IMG/VR virus record: IMGVR_UViG_3300036827_000072
Coordinates: 1 to 42,576 of that record
DNA: 42,576 nt
Origin: a virus
Reading direction: 5' to 3' (one strand)
The notes below the pieces were generated by a model that had not been told where the DNA came from, did not search any database, and was given only the letters and a program-made list of their open reading frames with translations. Made by a program: the position numbers and the translations under genes. Positions 14,910 through 23,173 of the stretch are shown here, one piece after another; the stretch's first letter is position 1, and each line of letters starts with the position of its first letter.

Positions 14910-15229
14910 ACCCGCACTCTCAGATCAGCGGCGACCAGCAAGGCATCGCACAGGCGCGGCCGCAGGTCGCACCGGCACCCAGGTCGGAGATCGCCGAAGC
15001 ACACAGCGACCTCCACGACGTGATCAGCAGCCTCGAGGACCGCGTCGACAACCTCGCCGCCCAACTCGGCTCGATCCTGCGCCCGCCGTCGCCGTCGGAC
15101 GAAGCCGCGAAGGCCGTCGACCGTCCCGGCAGCGACGTCGAGCTCGCCGACAGCGTGCACGTCCAGGTCTCCCGCCTCCGCACGCTCCACGCACGGCTGA
15201 ACGACCTCTCCCACCGCATCGCCCTCTAG
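14906..15229 (+). CDS. Hypothetical coiled-coil protein (107 aa)
   Basis: A good Shine-Dalgarno (GAAAGGAG) precedes the ATG. The middle is helical (AHSDLHDVISSLEDRVDNLA) and the end again (VSRLRTLHARLNDLSHRI), so it may oligomerise. No family recognised. Confidence 0.6.
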   Translation: MNPHSQISGDQQGIAQARPQVAPAPRSEIAEAHSDLHDVISSLEDRVDNLAAQLGSILRPPSPSDEAAKAVDRPGSDVELADSVHVQVSRLRTLHARLNDLSHRIAL

Positions 15230-15257
15230 TCCCTCTCCCCGGAAGGAGCCACACCGC

Positions 15258-15734
15258 ATGGCAACCACCACCGAAGAGTCCGCGCTCGAGCGCCAGGTGC
15301 GCGAAGAAGACGAAGCCCACGCACGCAAGCTCGCCGACCTCGCCAACGACGACCTCGACAACAGCGACGCGATCGCCGACCCGCCGCTCGAGGACACAGC
15401 GACCGGGCAGACCGCGATCATCGACCGCTCCGCCTACGAGCGCGAAGACCTGCAGATCCCGAAGATCGACGGGCAGACCGTCGACCGGATCGCGCTCAAG
15501 TTCGGCGGCACCGTCTACCTCGACCGATCCGACGCATCCGACGTCGCCGTCTACAACGAGCTCCGCTTCGGCCGCGACGTCGAGCTGCTGATCGACGCGA
15601 AGTGCCTCGGCGTCGGCGCATCCGGCGCCACGAACAAGGACGGCAACCTCGACGTCGTCGTCAGCACCAAAGGCCTGAAGGTGCACTCGATCTCGAAGCC
15701 CGCCGGCGCCGACTGGGTGAAGGACGCCGCCTAG
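15258..15734 (+). CDS. Hypothetical acidic protein (158 aa)
   Basis: Preceded by GGAAGGAG. An acidic helical N-terminus (residues 1-60) is followed by a compact beta-rich domain (IALKFGGTVYLDRSD, VELLIDAKCLGVGASG). It lies directly before the replication initiator, so it may have a replication-linked role. I do not recognise the fold. Confidence 0.6.
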   Translation: MATTTEESALERQVREEDEAHARKLADLANDDLDNSDAIADPPLEDTATGQTAIIDRSAYEREDLQIPKIDGQTVDRIALKFGGTVYLDRSDASDVAVYNELRFGRDVELLIDAKCLGVGASGATNKDGNLDVVVSTKGLKVHSISKPAGADWVKDAA

Positions 15735-15763
15735 ACGAACCGACACTCGAGGAAGGGGTCACA

Positions 15764-16450
15764 TTGCCGTACATCCGCGTCGACGTCGACGTGCGCACCG
15801 ATCCCCGCTGGCATAACGCCAGCGGGGTCGTCCGCGCCCAAGCCAAAGCGCTCTACCTCGACGCCGTCTCCTACAGCGGCGAGCTCCTCACCGACGGCCA
15901 CGTTCCCGCGACGGTGATGGCCGGCCTGGCGTCCGAGCTCGGCATCAAACGCCCCGGCGTCGTGCTCGCGTTCCTGACGGGAACGCGACACGAAACGGCC
16001 GAGTTCTCTGCGTCAAACACCCGAGAACGCGTACAGGAAAGTGCTTCGTTCTCGCCTCTTTCGGGACACCTTGCACGCACGAAATCGGGGTACTTCATCC
16101 GAGAATGGGAACGCTTTCACGACACACGATCCACAGTCCAGAAACGCCGAACCCAAGCAGCAGAGCGGAAACGGGCCAGTCGTGCACAGGGCAGGCTCCC
16201 GATGTCACACGAGGAGTCACACCGTGACGTCACACCTATGTCACAGCGTGACATCGAGCGTGACTCGCGCGGGCGCGTACCCACACGAGAAGTAGAAACA
16301 GAAGAGGACCCTAAGGCCGTTGACGTACAGCACCACGACGCCGACGACATCGAGCCCAGCCTCGACGACGACGAACCCAGCGCCGCGGCCGGCAACGGCA
16401 CGGCCTTTGCTCACACATTCGAAACCCCCGACCTCCTCCGAGAGTTCTGA
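15764..16450 (+). CDS. Replication initiation protein (phage Rep/replisome organiser-like)
   Basis: A TTG start at 15764, preceded by GAGGAAGGGG, gives 228 residues. The N-terminal ~100 residues resemble phage replisome-organiser domains: PYIRVDVDVRTDPRW, then AQAKALYLDAVSYSGELLTDGHVPATVM. These are winged-helix DNA-binding modules. A basic region (KRRTQAAERKRASR) and an acidic tail follow. The nucleotide sequence of the linker carries iteron-like repeats (16202-16265), the layout known for lambda O. The gene is markedly less GC-rich from about 16000 to 16310 than its neighbours. I infer a role in origin binding and helicase recruitment. Confidence 0.7.
   Translation: MPYIRVDVDVRTDPRWHNASGVVRAQAKALYLDAVSYSGELLTDGHVPATVMAGLASELGIKRPGVVLAFLTGTRHETAEFSASNTRERVQESASFSPLSGHLARTKSGYFIREWERFHDTRSTVQKRRTQAAERKRASRAQGRLPMSHEESHRDVTPMSQRDIERDSRGRVPTREVETEEDPKAVDVQHHDADDIEPSLDDDEPSAAAGNGTAFAHTFETPDLLREF
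16202..16265. other. Iteron-like repeat cluster, candidate replication origin
   Basis: Four direct copies of GTCACA begin at 16204, 16216, 16229 and 16240, spaced 11-13 bp (about one helical turn). Three inverted copies of GTGAC start at 16224, 16248 and 16260. The cluster lies within the replication-initiator coding sequence and is followed by an A/purine-rich stretch around 16285-16312. Origins embedded in the initiator gene are known from lambdoid phages. The function here is inferred. Confidence 0.6.
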
Positions 16451-16728
16451 TGCCCATCCAGCCGTCAGACCTCTACGAGCTCCTGAAGAAGATCCGCTAC
16501 GACGCAACCGCGATCCAAGCGAAAGTCACCGACGCGCTCAACCTCCTCAGCGCGCTCAACCTCCCCGACCAGCCCACCACACCCTGCCCGCACTGCGGCC
16601 TCGAAGTCGCCGGCCCACGCTCCCTCGCCGAACACCTCCACAACCTCCACGACGGCCCAGTACCCGAGCACTACGCCGCCATCGAGGCACTCGCCGACGA
16701 GCTACACGACCAGGCGGCCGACAAGTGA
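16450..16728 (+). CDS. C2H2-type zinc-finger protein (92 aa)
   Basis: TGATG overlap with the replication gene. A helical N-terminal half is followed by CPHCGLEVAGPRSLAEHLHN and a further His, the Cys2His2 spacing of a classical finger. Small phage proteins of this kind accompany replication genes. Role unknown. Confidence 0.65.
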   Translation: MPIQPSDLYELLKKIRYDATAIQAKVTDALNLLSALNLPDQPTTPCPHCGLEVAGPRSLAEHLHNLHDGPVPEHYAAIEALADELHDQAADK

Positions 16729-16928
16729 CACGCGAACGCCTCCGCGCACTCCACACCGCCGGCGTCATCACCGAACGCGAGCACGAGATCCTCGACTACC
16801 GCGCACGCGGCATCAGCCAGTGGACGATCGCGATCGCGCTCCACATCTCACCATCGACCGTCAAGTCAACCGAACGCAACGCCCACCGCAAGATCGCCAA
16901 CCACAGCGACCAGGAGGACGCCGCATGA
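16725..16928 (+). CDS. LuxR/sigma-region-4-like HTH protein (67 aa)
   Basis: GTG start. The chain ITEREHEILDYRARGISQW, then IAIALHISPSTVKSTERN, is a near-textbook LuxR/sigma-70 region-4 HTH, including the ISPSTVK recognition helix. It is almost nothing but this domain. Sitting next to last in the early region, just before the terminator and the late operon, it is a good candidate for the activator of late transcription. This is inference from position and fold. Confidence 0.75.
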   Translation: MTRERLRALHTAGVITEREHEILDYRARGISQWTIAIALHISPSTVKSTERNAHRKIANHSDQEDAA

Positions 16929-17164
16929 CGACACGCGTCGACGAACGCCCACCCGCCGTACGCACACGCGCCGAAGCCCTCGCCCTCCTCGACCTCCACA
17001 ACGCCGAAAGGATGGTGCGCATCGCACGCGAGACCGAGACCACCCCGGCCACCCTCACCCCACGCCACGAGCTCACGAAGCCAGGCGACGAGCAAGCAGC
17101 ACGAGGCGTGCCCATCCTCGGCTTCCCCGGCACCAGCGGCGCGATCGCAGGCACCCGACCTTGA
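16925..17164 (+). CDS. Hypothetical protein (79 aa), last early gene
   Basis: ATGA-coupled to the HTH gene. A basic N-terminus, a helix (TRAEALALLDLHNAERMVRI) and a disordered Gly/Pro-rich end. No family recognised. Confidence 0.5.
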   Translation: MTTRVDERPPAVRTRAEALALLDLHNAERMVRIARETETTPATLTPRHELTKPGDEQAARGVPILGFPGTSGAIAGTRP

Positions 17165-17440
17165 CGACATCCGACCAACCTGCTTCACTCACCACGTCTA
17201 GCGAACGGGCACGGGACAGGCTGACTGAACGCCTGCACCCACCCAACCGCCCAGCGCGCTCACTCGCTCACCAGCCGGCCAACCAGTCGGCTTTTCTATG
17301 CCCGCGCCCAGCACACAGCCACGCGTCGCGAGGGCTCACCGTGCACGCCATCACCCGGGGGGTGGGTCAGCGACGGGCTATGGGCGCGTCACTCACCCGT
17401 CCTGGGGTCGAAAAATCCGGTTACGGGTTCGGGGGATTGA
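17165..17440. other. Early-late junction, 276 bp without a clear gene
   Basis: Holds a terminator-like hairpin (17273-17297) and a G-rich palindromic run, CACCC-ggg-GGGTG (17352-17364). A TTG ORF starting at 17161 runs through it and on into the glycosyltransferase gene in another frame; I do not accept it as coding. The late promoter and, possibly, the cohesive-end site could be here, but neither is identified. Confidence 0.45.
17273..17297 (+). terminator. Probable terminator of the early operon
   Basis: AGCCG (17273-17277) pairs with CGGCT (17288-17292), followed by TTTCT. The stem is short (5 bp with a 10-nt loop) but the T-run is unusual in this GC-rich genome and it lies right after the last early gene. 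Confidence 0.5.
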
Positions 17441-18856
17441 ATGAGCGACCGCGTGATGGCCGGTGTCGCGTCGATCCCGGAGCGTGTCGGTTCGCTCGAG
17501 CGGACGGTCGCGTCGCTGGCGCCGCAGGTCGATCGGGTCGTGGTCGCGTTGAACGAGTACGAGCATCCGCCGCAGTTCCTGGCGAGGCACGCGAACGTCG
17601 AGGTGCTGATGCGCGGCCCGGTGAACGGCGGCGACGCGGAGAAGTTCGCCGGCGTCGACGAGTGGGACGGGTTCGTCGCGACGTGCGACGACGACCTGCT
17701 CTACCCGCCCGACTACGTCGAGACCCTGGTCGCCGGTGTCGAGCGGTACGAGCGTCGCGCCCTGGTCGGGTTCCACGGCGGCACGACGCTCGGGTGGACT
17801 GGCGCCGCGCTCGCGGCGACGCACAAGCAGATTCGCTGCCTCGGCGAGCTCGACGTCGACGACGTCGACGTGAACGTGGTCGGCACCGGGGCGATGGGCT
17901 TCCACGCCGATCATGTGCCGGTCTGGCGTGACGCGTTCCCGTTCGCGAACATGGCCGACGTTCAGCTCGCGTGTCACGCGCGGCGGCTCGGTGTGCCGAT
18001 GGTCGCGCTTGCGCACGAGGCCGGCTGGCTGACGGACATCTGTCCTGCGGACGGCCGCCGGATCTACGAGTCGAACCAGGCGCGCGACGGGTCGGCTTGC
18101 GACACGCGTTCGCTGCGCCGGGCGGAGCTCGACCGGGTCGACTGGGTATCGCCTGCGCCGGCGCGGCCGCGGGTGCGTGTGTCGATCGCGACGTGTGCTC
18201 GGCCGCACTTGCTGCCGGGGCTGCTCGCCGACCTTGTCCGGGAGGCCCGGTGGGTCGATCTCGAGGTTGCGGTGTTCGAGGATCCTTCGGATGCCGACTA
18301 CGCCGATGCGCGCGCGATCGTCGCGGAGCACGGCTGGAGCTGGCATCGGTTCGATGAGCGGCTCGGGAAGCGTGAGCACTGGCAGCTCGTCAACCTCGAG
18401 CTCGCCAGGTGCCGGTTCTCGGACGCGGGCTGGTTCGCGTTCCTGCCCGACGACGTCAGGCTGACCCGGCATGCGTTGCCGCGTGCGATGCAGATCTGGG
18501 ATCGCCTCGAGGAGCCGGCGGCGTTGACGCTGTGGCGGCTGAAGGATCACGAGGGGCAGCCGAACTGGACGGGGTTGCCGCCGGTCGAGCGCGAGCATGC
18601 GTGGGAGGTCTTCCACCTCGACGGGATCTATCTCTGCCGCCGGGAGACGCTTGAGCACCTCGGTTTCGGGTGCCCGGCGCTGTCGCGGCAGCGGCTGACG
18701 TCGAGCGGTGTCGGGCGTGCGATGTCGATCCAGTTGCACGCCGGCGGGAAGCGCCTCTACCGCGTCGACCGGTCGCTCGCGATCCCCGTGATGGACGAGC
18801 CGAGCGTGATGAACCCGGACGCCCGCGACCGCCTCTACCCCGGGGTGGCGCTGTGA
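17441..18856 (+). CDS. Two-domain glycosyltransferase (GT-A-like)
   Basis: 471 residues made of two successive GT-A-like halves. The first begins VMAGVASIPERVGSLERTV and has an acidic nucleotide-sugar site in TCDDDLLYP (Asp83-Asp85). The second begins near residue 244 (RVRVSIATCARP) and has FLPDDVRL (Asp337-Asp338). GGGGGA precedes the ATG. It probably transfers sugars to a virion protein, DNA or a host surface glycan. Mycobacteriophages are known to glycosylate capsid and tail proteins with their own glycosyltransferases, and this gene sits at the head of the structural operon. The longer leftward frame over the same bases has no motifs and is a shadow. Confidence 0.75.
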   Translation: MSDRVMAGVASIPERVGSLERTVASLAPQVDRVVVALNEYEHPPQFLARHANVEVLMRGPVNGGDAEKFAGVDEWDGFVATCDDDLLYPPDYVETLVAGVERYERRALVGFHGGTTLGWTGAALAATHKQIRCLGELDVDDVDVNVVGTGAMGFHADHVPVWRDAFPFANMADVQLACHARRLGVPMVALAHEAGWLTDICPADGRRIYESNQARDGSACDTRSLRRAELDRVDWVSPAPARPRVRVSIATCARPHLLPGLLADLVREARWVDLEVAVFEDPSDADYADARAIVAEHGWSWHRFDERLGKREHWQLVNLELARCRFSDAGWFAFLPDDVRLTRHALPRAMQIWDRLEEPAALTLWRLKDHEGQPNWTGLPPVEREHAWEVFHLDGIYLCRRETLEHLGFGCPALSRQRLTSSGVGRAMSIQLHAGGKRLYRVDRSLAIPVMDEPSVMNPDARDRLYPGVAL

Positions 18857-19833
18857 ACCTGCTTCTGAGCCCGCACAACGACGACGAGGCGCTCTTCGCG
18901 TCGTACACGCTCCTACGCGCGCGGCCGAGGGTGCTTGTCGCGCTGGACGGTGGCCGGAAGAAGCACTACCCGCTGCCGGCGGCGCGCGCGGCCGAGAGCG
19001 CCGCGGCGATGGCCGTGCTCGGCTGCGACTTCGAGCACCTCGGGTTCGCGTGTGAGGACGCCGACTGGGACGCCGTCGAGGCCCGTTTGCGCCTCGAGGA
19101 CGAGCCGGAGCACGTCTGGGCGCCTCTGCCGGAGGTGAACGGGCACCGTCACCACAACCGGCTCGCCGGCCTCGCCGTCAGGCTGTGGCCCGGCCGCGTG
19201 AGTTTCTACTCGACGTACACGATGGTCGACGACTGGCCCGTCCGCTCCCGCGTCGGCGAGCTCGTCGACGCCGAGCTGGGCTGGGATGAGCTGAAGAGGC
19301 GCGCGCTCGGCTGCTACGCGACGCAGATCGCGAGCCCCGGCACGAGCATGCACTTCGACCAGCCGCTCGACGAGTACTCGATGTCGTCGATCAGGCTGAA
19401 CCTCGCGTCCGGTCCGAACCCGATCGCCGGCTTCGTGAACCTCGACAAGTCGACCGGCTGGATGTTCGAGGAGGGCCTCGAGGCCTACGCCGACGGATCC
19501 GTCGACGCGATCACAGTGTCGCACGCGCTCATGTACGTGCCGCTCCTCGCATGGGGCGCCGTCTTCGCCGAGCTCGCCCGGGTGCTCGCTCCTGGAGGCG
19601 TGCTGCGCGTGACCGAGGACGCGATCGGCGCCCCGGGAAGCACGCGCCCGGTGATCCGTCCGCACGCGATGGTCGCGACGAGCCAGGAGCTCGTGCTCGG
19701 CCACATGTCCGCCGCCGGCCTGAACGCGACCCCGGTCGAGCCCGGCTGCACGCTGTTCGTCGACGGCACGCTGATCCAGCAGAACTACGGGTCACCACCC
19801 GACGTTTTCCACGCCGAGGGCGTGAAGGCGTGA
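18853..19833 (+). CDS. PIG-L/LmbE-like deacetylase fused to SAM methyltransferase
   Basis: The GTG overlaps the glycosyltransferase stop. 326 residues. The N-terminal ~170 residues match PIG-L/LmbE zinc deacetylases: SPHNDDEAL (His8, Asp10-Asp11) and a second metal site, GHRHHN (His98-His101). The C-terminal half is a class I SAM methyltransferase: LNLASGPNPIAGFVNLD as motif I and the following acidic residue, DAITVSHALMYVP as motif IV-like, and VLAPGGVLRVTED as the typical post-IV strand. PIG-L enzymes remove N-acetyl groups from GlcNAc-type sugars; methylation of the same sugar is a plausible second step. I do not know this fusion from well-studied phages. Confidence 0.8.
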   Translation: MNLLLSPHNDDEALFASYTLLRARPRVLVALDGGRKKHYPLPAARAAESAAAMAVLGCDFEHLGFACEDADWDAVEARLRLEDEPEHVWAPLPEVNGHRHHNRLAGLAVRLWPGRVSFYSTYTMVDDWPVRSRVGELVDAELGWDELKRRALGCYATQIASPGTSMHFDQPLDEYSMSSIRLNLASGPNPIAGFVNLDKSTGWMFEEGLEAYADGSVDAITVSHALMYVPLLAWGAVFAELARVLAPGGVLRVTEDAIGAPGSTRPVIRPHAMVATSQELVLGHMSAAGLNATPVEPGCTLFVDGTLIQQNYGSPPDVFHAEGVKA

Positions 19834-20054
19834 CGAACCGGATCGGCAAGCAGGCCGTGCGCGTCGAGGCGACGCGGATCTTCGGGATGCCGCGGCAGCA
19901 GGCCCGCCAGGTCGTCTCGGACCGCATCGCGCGCGCCTACCTCCTCGACGGCGACGAGCAGCTCGTCGCGCTCGAGTTCAACGCGCACCTCGCGACCGAG
20001 CTCCGCGAGCTCGCCGAGGCCGTCAACGAGCCGAACATCTGGAGTGCGGGTTGA
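19830..20054 (+). CDS. Small hypothetical protein in the glycan cassette (74 aa)
   Basis: GTGA and TTGA overlaps on both sides. Helical and basic N-terminus (RIGKQAVRVEATRIFGMP), acidic C-terminus. No motif. It is locked between the fusion enzyme and the second glycosyltransferase, so it may assist them. Confidence 0.55.
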   Translation: MTNRIGKQAVRVEATRIFGMPRQQARQVVSDRIARAYLLDGDEQLVALEFNAHLATELRELAEAVNEPNIWSAG

Positions 20055-20740
20055 TCACCGCGATCATGTGCTGGTTCGACGAGCCCGTCGAGCTGCTCGA
20101 GCGATGCGTCGGGTCGCTCGCCGGCGTCGCCGACCACTTCGTCGCGCTCGACGGCCGCTGGGAAGGCTTCCCCGGCGACCTCGTCAACAGCAGCCCCGCC
20201 GAGGCCGCCGCGATCGCGCGTGCCTCCCGTGCCGCCGGCGTTGCGGGCACGGTCGTCCATCCCGGTTTCGTCTGGTCGAGCCAGGTCGCGAAGCGCACGA
20301 CGGCGATCGACCTCGCGCCTACGGCGACGGACTGGCTTCTGATCGTCGACGCGGACGAGTATGTGCTCGACGTCGACCGCCAGGCGCTCGACGAGATCCT
20401 CGCAGACACACCTCGCGACGTTGCCGAGCTCGAGCTGACGAACTTCGCGAGCCGGTTCCCGCTCGACCGGATGCGCTCGAACGTCTACCGCGTCCGCCGC
20501 CTCTTCCGCGCGGCCGCGAAGCCGCGGTACGAGCTCGCCCACAACGGCGTGCGCAACGCCGCCGGCGCGTGGCTGTCCGGCGACCGCGGCTACGTCGAGC
20601 TCGCCGACGCCGTCGACGCGACCGCGGGGATCTCGCTCGGCCATGCGATCGACGCAAGGCCGGTCGACCGGCAGCGCCGGCGCGCCGACTACTACCGGGC
20701 ACGCAACGCTGCGCGCACCGAAGACTGGGCGGCCGCGTGA
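20051..20740 (+). CDS. GT-A glycosyltransferase (229 aa)
   Basis: TTG start overlapping the previous stop. It begins like GT2 enzymes (ITAIMCWFDEPVELLERCV), has VDHF-like FVALDGRWEGFPG, and a DxD-type metal/nucleotide-sugar motif in IVDADEYV (Asp100-Asp102). The His in ISLGHAID may complete the metal site. It resembles short glycosyltransferases found next to packaging genes in actinophages. The acceptor is unknown. Confidence 0.78.
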   Translation: MITAIMCWFDEPVELLERCVGSLAGVADHFVALDGRWEGFPGDLVNSSPAEAAAIARASRAAGVAGTVVHPGFVWSSQVAKRTTAIDLAPTATDWLLIVDADEYVLDVDRQALDEILADTPRDVAELELTNFASRFPLDRMRSNVYRVRRLFRAAAKPRYELAHNGVRNAAGAWLSGDRGYVELADAVDATAGISLGHAIDARPVDRQRRRADYYRARNAARTEDWAAA

Positions 20741-21087
20741 TGCCACGCCGTCCGTGCCTCACGTGCGGAAAGCCGTCCGAGGGTTCCCACTGCCCGCAGC
20801 ATCAGCCCGACGACAACGCGCGCCGCAACGCGAAGACCGTCGAGCACGGCGTGAAGCGCTCGCATTTCCAGAAGTTGCGGCCGCTCGTCTTCGACGCTGC
20901 CGGCGGGCTGTGCGAGATCCGGCTGCGGGGCTGCACACGCGTCGCGACGACGGTGCACGTCGACCCGGCGCTCGAGGGGAACCACGACATCGCGACGCTC
21001 GAGGACTGTCAGGCGGCCTGCGCGCACTGCCACGGCGTAACCGACGGCGCGCGCTCATCGTCTTCGCGACGGGCGGTGGCGGTCTGA
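20740..21087 (+). CDS. HNH endonuclease next to terminase
   Basis: 115 residues; ATG directly follows a GTG at 20737. An N-terminal zinc knuckle (CLTCGKPSEGSHCPQH) is followed by an HNH fold: RPLVFDAAGGLCEI, the VHVDPALEGNH loop and the C-terminal CAHCH metal site. The first catalytic His is in VHVDP rather than the common DH, a small departure. HNH proteins adjacent to terminase are required for cos cleavage in HK97-type phages, so this suggests cohesive ends. Confidence 0.8.
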   Translation: MPRRPCLTCGKPSEGSHCPQHQPDDNARRNAKTVEHGVKRSHFQKLRPLVFDAAGGLCEIRLRGCTRVATTVHVDPALEGNHDIATLEDCQAACAHCHGVTDGARSSSSRRAVAV

Positions 21088-21530
21088 TGGCGATCCCGGG
21101 CCCGAAGCCGCGCGAGGCGTCGAAGCGCGCCCGCACGAACGCCGAGACGTTCCAGCCGATCGAGCTCGACCACGCGACGGCGCCGACCAAGGCGCGGCCG
21201 CTGCACGGCTCGAAGGGCTTCACGGCGGCGACCAGGCGCAGGTGGCGGATGTGGGCGACCTCACCGCAGGCTGCGGTGTTCCTCGAGACCGACTGGCTCG
21301 TGCTCGAGCGGCTCGCCCGGCTGTGGGATGCGTTCGAGCTCGGCGACCTCGGTGTCGCGTCGGAGATCCGGTTGACGGAGGCGAAGCTCGGCGCGACGAC
21401 CGAGGACCGGTTGAGGCTGCGGATGCGCTTCGCCGAGGCCAAGGGTGCCGAGGAGCGGCAGCCGGCCACCCGGAAGTCGTCACGTGGCGGCAGGGATCCG
21501 CGGTTGACGCTCGTCGGGGATGACGCGTGA
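21087..21530 (+). CDS. terS: Terminase small subunit
   Basis: 147 residues, TGATG-coupled to the HNH gene and 4-bp coupled to the large subunit. After a basic proline-rich start, the body is helical: KGFTAATRRRWRMWATSPQA, then ETDWLVLERLARLWDAFEL. This is the P27-type small terminase pattern. It should bind the packaging site and deliver DNA to the large subunit. Confidence 0.8.
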   Translation: MAIPGPKPREASKRARTNAETFQPIELDHATAPTKARPLHGSKGFTAATRRRWRMWATSPQAAVFLETDWLVLERLARLWDAFELGDLGVASEIRLTEAKLGATTEDRLRLRMRFAEAKGAEERQPATRKSSRGGRDPRLTLVGDDA

Positions 21531-23173
21531 ACGAGCCGCGCCTCCTGCTGCCGGCGATGGATCCGGTGCCGTGGCCGACGCTCGGGCCCGAGCTCGCCGA
21601 CTGGTTCGAGGAGCACCTCGTCCATGGTCCCGGCGACGTTCGCGGCCAGCGGATCGAGCTGACCGACGAAGAGCGCCTCTTCCTCTACCGGGCGTACGAG
21701 GTCTACCCGCACGGTGATCCGCAGGCGGGCCGTCGGCGCTTCAAGCGCGTCGTCTACTCGCGCCGCAAGGGCACCCGCAAGACCGAGCTCGCCGCGTGGA
21801 TCGCGATCGCGGAGATGGATCCGACCGCCCCGGTGCGCTGCACAGGCTGGCGCGAAGAGGCCGGCGTGATGGTGCCTGTCGGCGGCCCGGTCACGGACCC
21901 GTACATCCCGATGGTCGCGACGACCGAGGAGCAGTCCGAAGACCTCGCCTACGGTGCGGTGAAGGCGATCCTCGAGAACTGCGAGCTCGGCAACCGGTAC
22001 TACATCGGCGAGGAGCGGATCCTGCACCGTGACGCGCCGGGCGAGCTGAAGGCGCTCGCTCAGGCGCCGAACGCGCGCGACGGTGCCCGGACGACGTTCC
22101 AGCACTTCGACGAGACGCACCTTTTCGCGTCGGAGCGGCTGAAGAGCTCGCACGCGACGATGCTCCGGAACGTCCCGAAGCGGTCCCTGGGCGATGCGTG
22201 GTCGCTCGAGACGACCACGATGTACGCGCCGGGCGAGGAATCGGTCGCCGAGCTCTCGCATCTGTACGCGGAGGAGATCCGCGCCGGCCGCGTCGACGAC
22301 GCACGCCTCTTCTTCGACCACCGGCAGGCGTCCGAGACGCATGACCTCGACACCCGCAAGGGGCTGCTCGCCGCGATCATCGAGGCGTCGGGTGACGCGA
22401 TCGCGTGGGCGGACGTCGAGTCGATCGCGTCGCAGTACCGGGAGGCGGCCGCGAACCGCGACGAGGGCGCGAAGAACCGGTTCCGCCGCTACTGGCTGAA
22501 CCAGCGCCGCTCGCTCGCCCGCCGCGCCTACCCGCCCGACCTATGGGCCGCACGCGCGGACGTCGAGCGGGAGGTCCCGAAGGACTCCGAGATCGTCGTC
22601 TTCTTCGACGGCTCCTACAGCCGCGACTCCACAGCGCTGATCGGCTGCACGGTCGAGGAGAAGCCGCACATCTTCGTCATCGCCGCCTGGGAACGTCCCG
22701 CCGGCGCGACGCGGTGGCGCACACCACGCAACGAAGTACTCGACGCGATCGACGAGACGATGGCCGACTACCGCGTGCTCGAACTCGCCCCCGACCCGCC
22801 CGGCTGGGTGCGCGAGGTCGAAGATCTCGAAGCGACCTACGGCGAGACCGTCGTCCGGTTCGAGACGAACCAGCCGTCACGGATGGGGCCCGCCTGCGAC
22901 GAGTTCGAGCAGGCGCTCCGCGGCACCGGCGAGCACGCCGACGGCGTCCTGCCCGAGGGCGGCTTCACCCACGACGGCGACGAGCGCCTCGCCCGCCACA
23001 TCTCGCACTGCGTCGCGAAGAAGCGCGGCCGCTGGATCCTCGTCACGAAGGAGACCGACGACTCGCCGCTCAAGATCGACCTCGCCGTCGGCGCGATCGG
23101 CGCGTTCCACCGTGCGACGTGGCACCACGCCAACCCGACTGTGAGCGGAGGTACAGGATTCGCGTTCGCGTAA
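21527..23173 (+). CDS. terL: Terminase large subunit (ATPase-nuclease)
   Basis: 548 residues, GTG start. The ATPase has a variant Walker A, SRRKGTRKTE (about 78-87), and a Walker B/catalytic Glu in FQHFDETH (about 192-199). The RNase-H-like nuclease begins at VVFFDGSYSRDSTAL with the first metal Asp near 361. This motor packages DNA into the prohead and cuts concatemers. It lies in the canonical HNH-TerS-TerL-portal order. Confidence 0.92.
   Translation: MNEPRLLLPAMDPVPWPTLGPELADWFEEHLVHGPGDVRGQRIELTDEERLFLYRAYEVYPHGDPQAGRRRFKRVVYSRRKGTRKTELAAWIAIAEMDPTAPVRCTGWREEAGVMVPVGGPVTDPYIPMVATTEEQSEDLAYGAVKAILENCELGNRYYIGEERILHRDAPGELKALAQAPNARDGARTTFQHFDETHLFASERLKSSHATMLRNVPKRSLGDAWSLETTTMYAPGEESVAELSHLYAEEIRAGRVDDARLFFDHRQASETHDLDTRKGLLAAIIEASGDAIAWADVESIASQYREAAANRDEGAKNRFRRYWLNQRRSLARRAYPPDLWAARADVEREVPKDSEIVVFFDGSYSRDSTALIGCTVEEKPHIFVIAAWERPAGATRWRTPRNEVLDAIDETMADYRVLELAPDPPGWVREVEDLEATYGETVVRFETNQPSRMGPACDEFEQALRGTGEHADGVLPEGGFTHDGDERLARHISHCVAKKRGRWILVTKETDDSPLKIDLAVGAIGAFHRATWHHANPTVSGGTGFAFA

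Noticed and set aside
17161-17931. TTG ORF starting with a TTGA overlap after the last early gene
   Set aside because: Contains the terminator hairpin, has odd composition and continues out of frame through the glycosyltransferase gene.
17393-18739. 448-codon leftward ORF over the first glycosyltransferase
   Set aside because: Low-complexity Arg/Val/Pro composition and no start signal; the plus frame has coupled junctions and two acidic nucleotide-sugar motifs.
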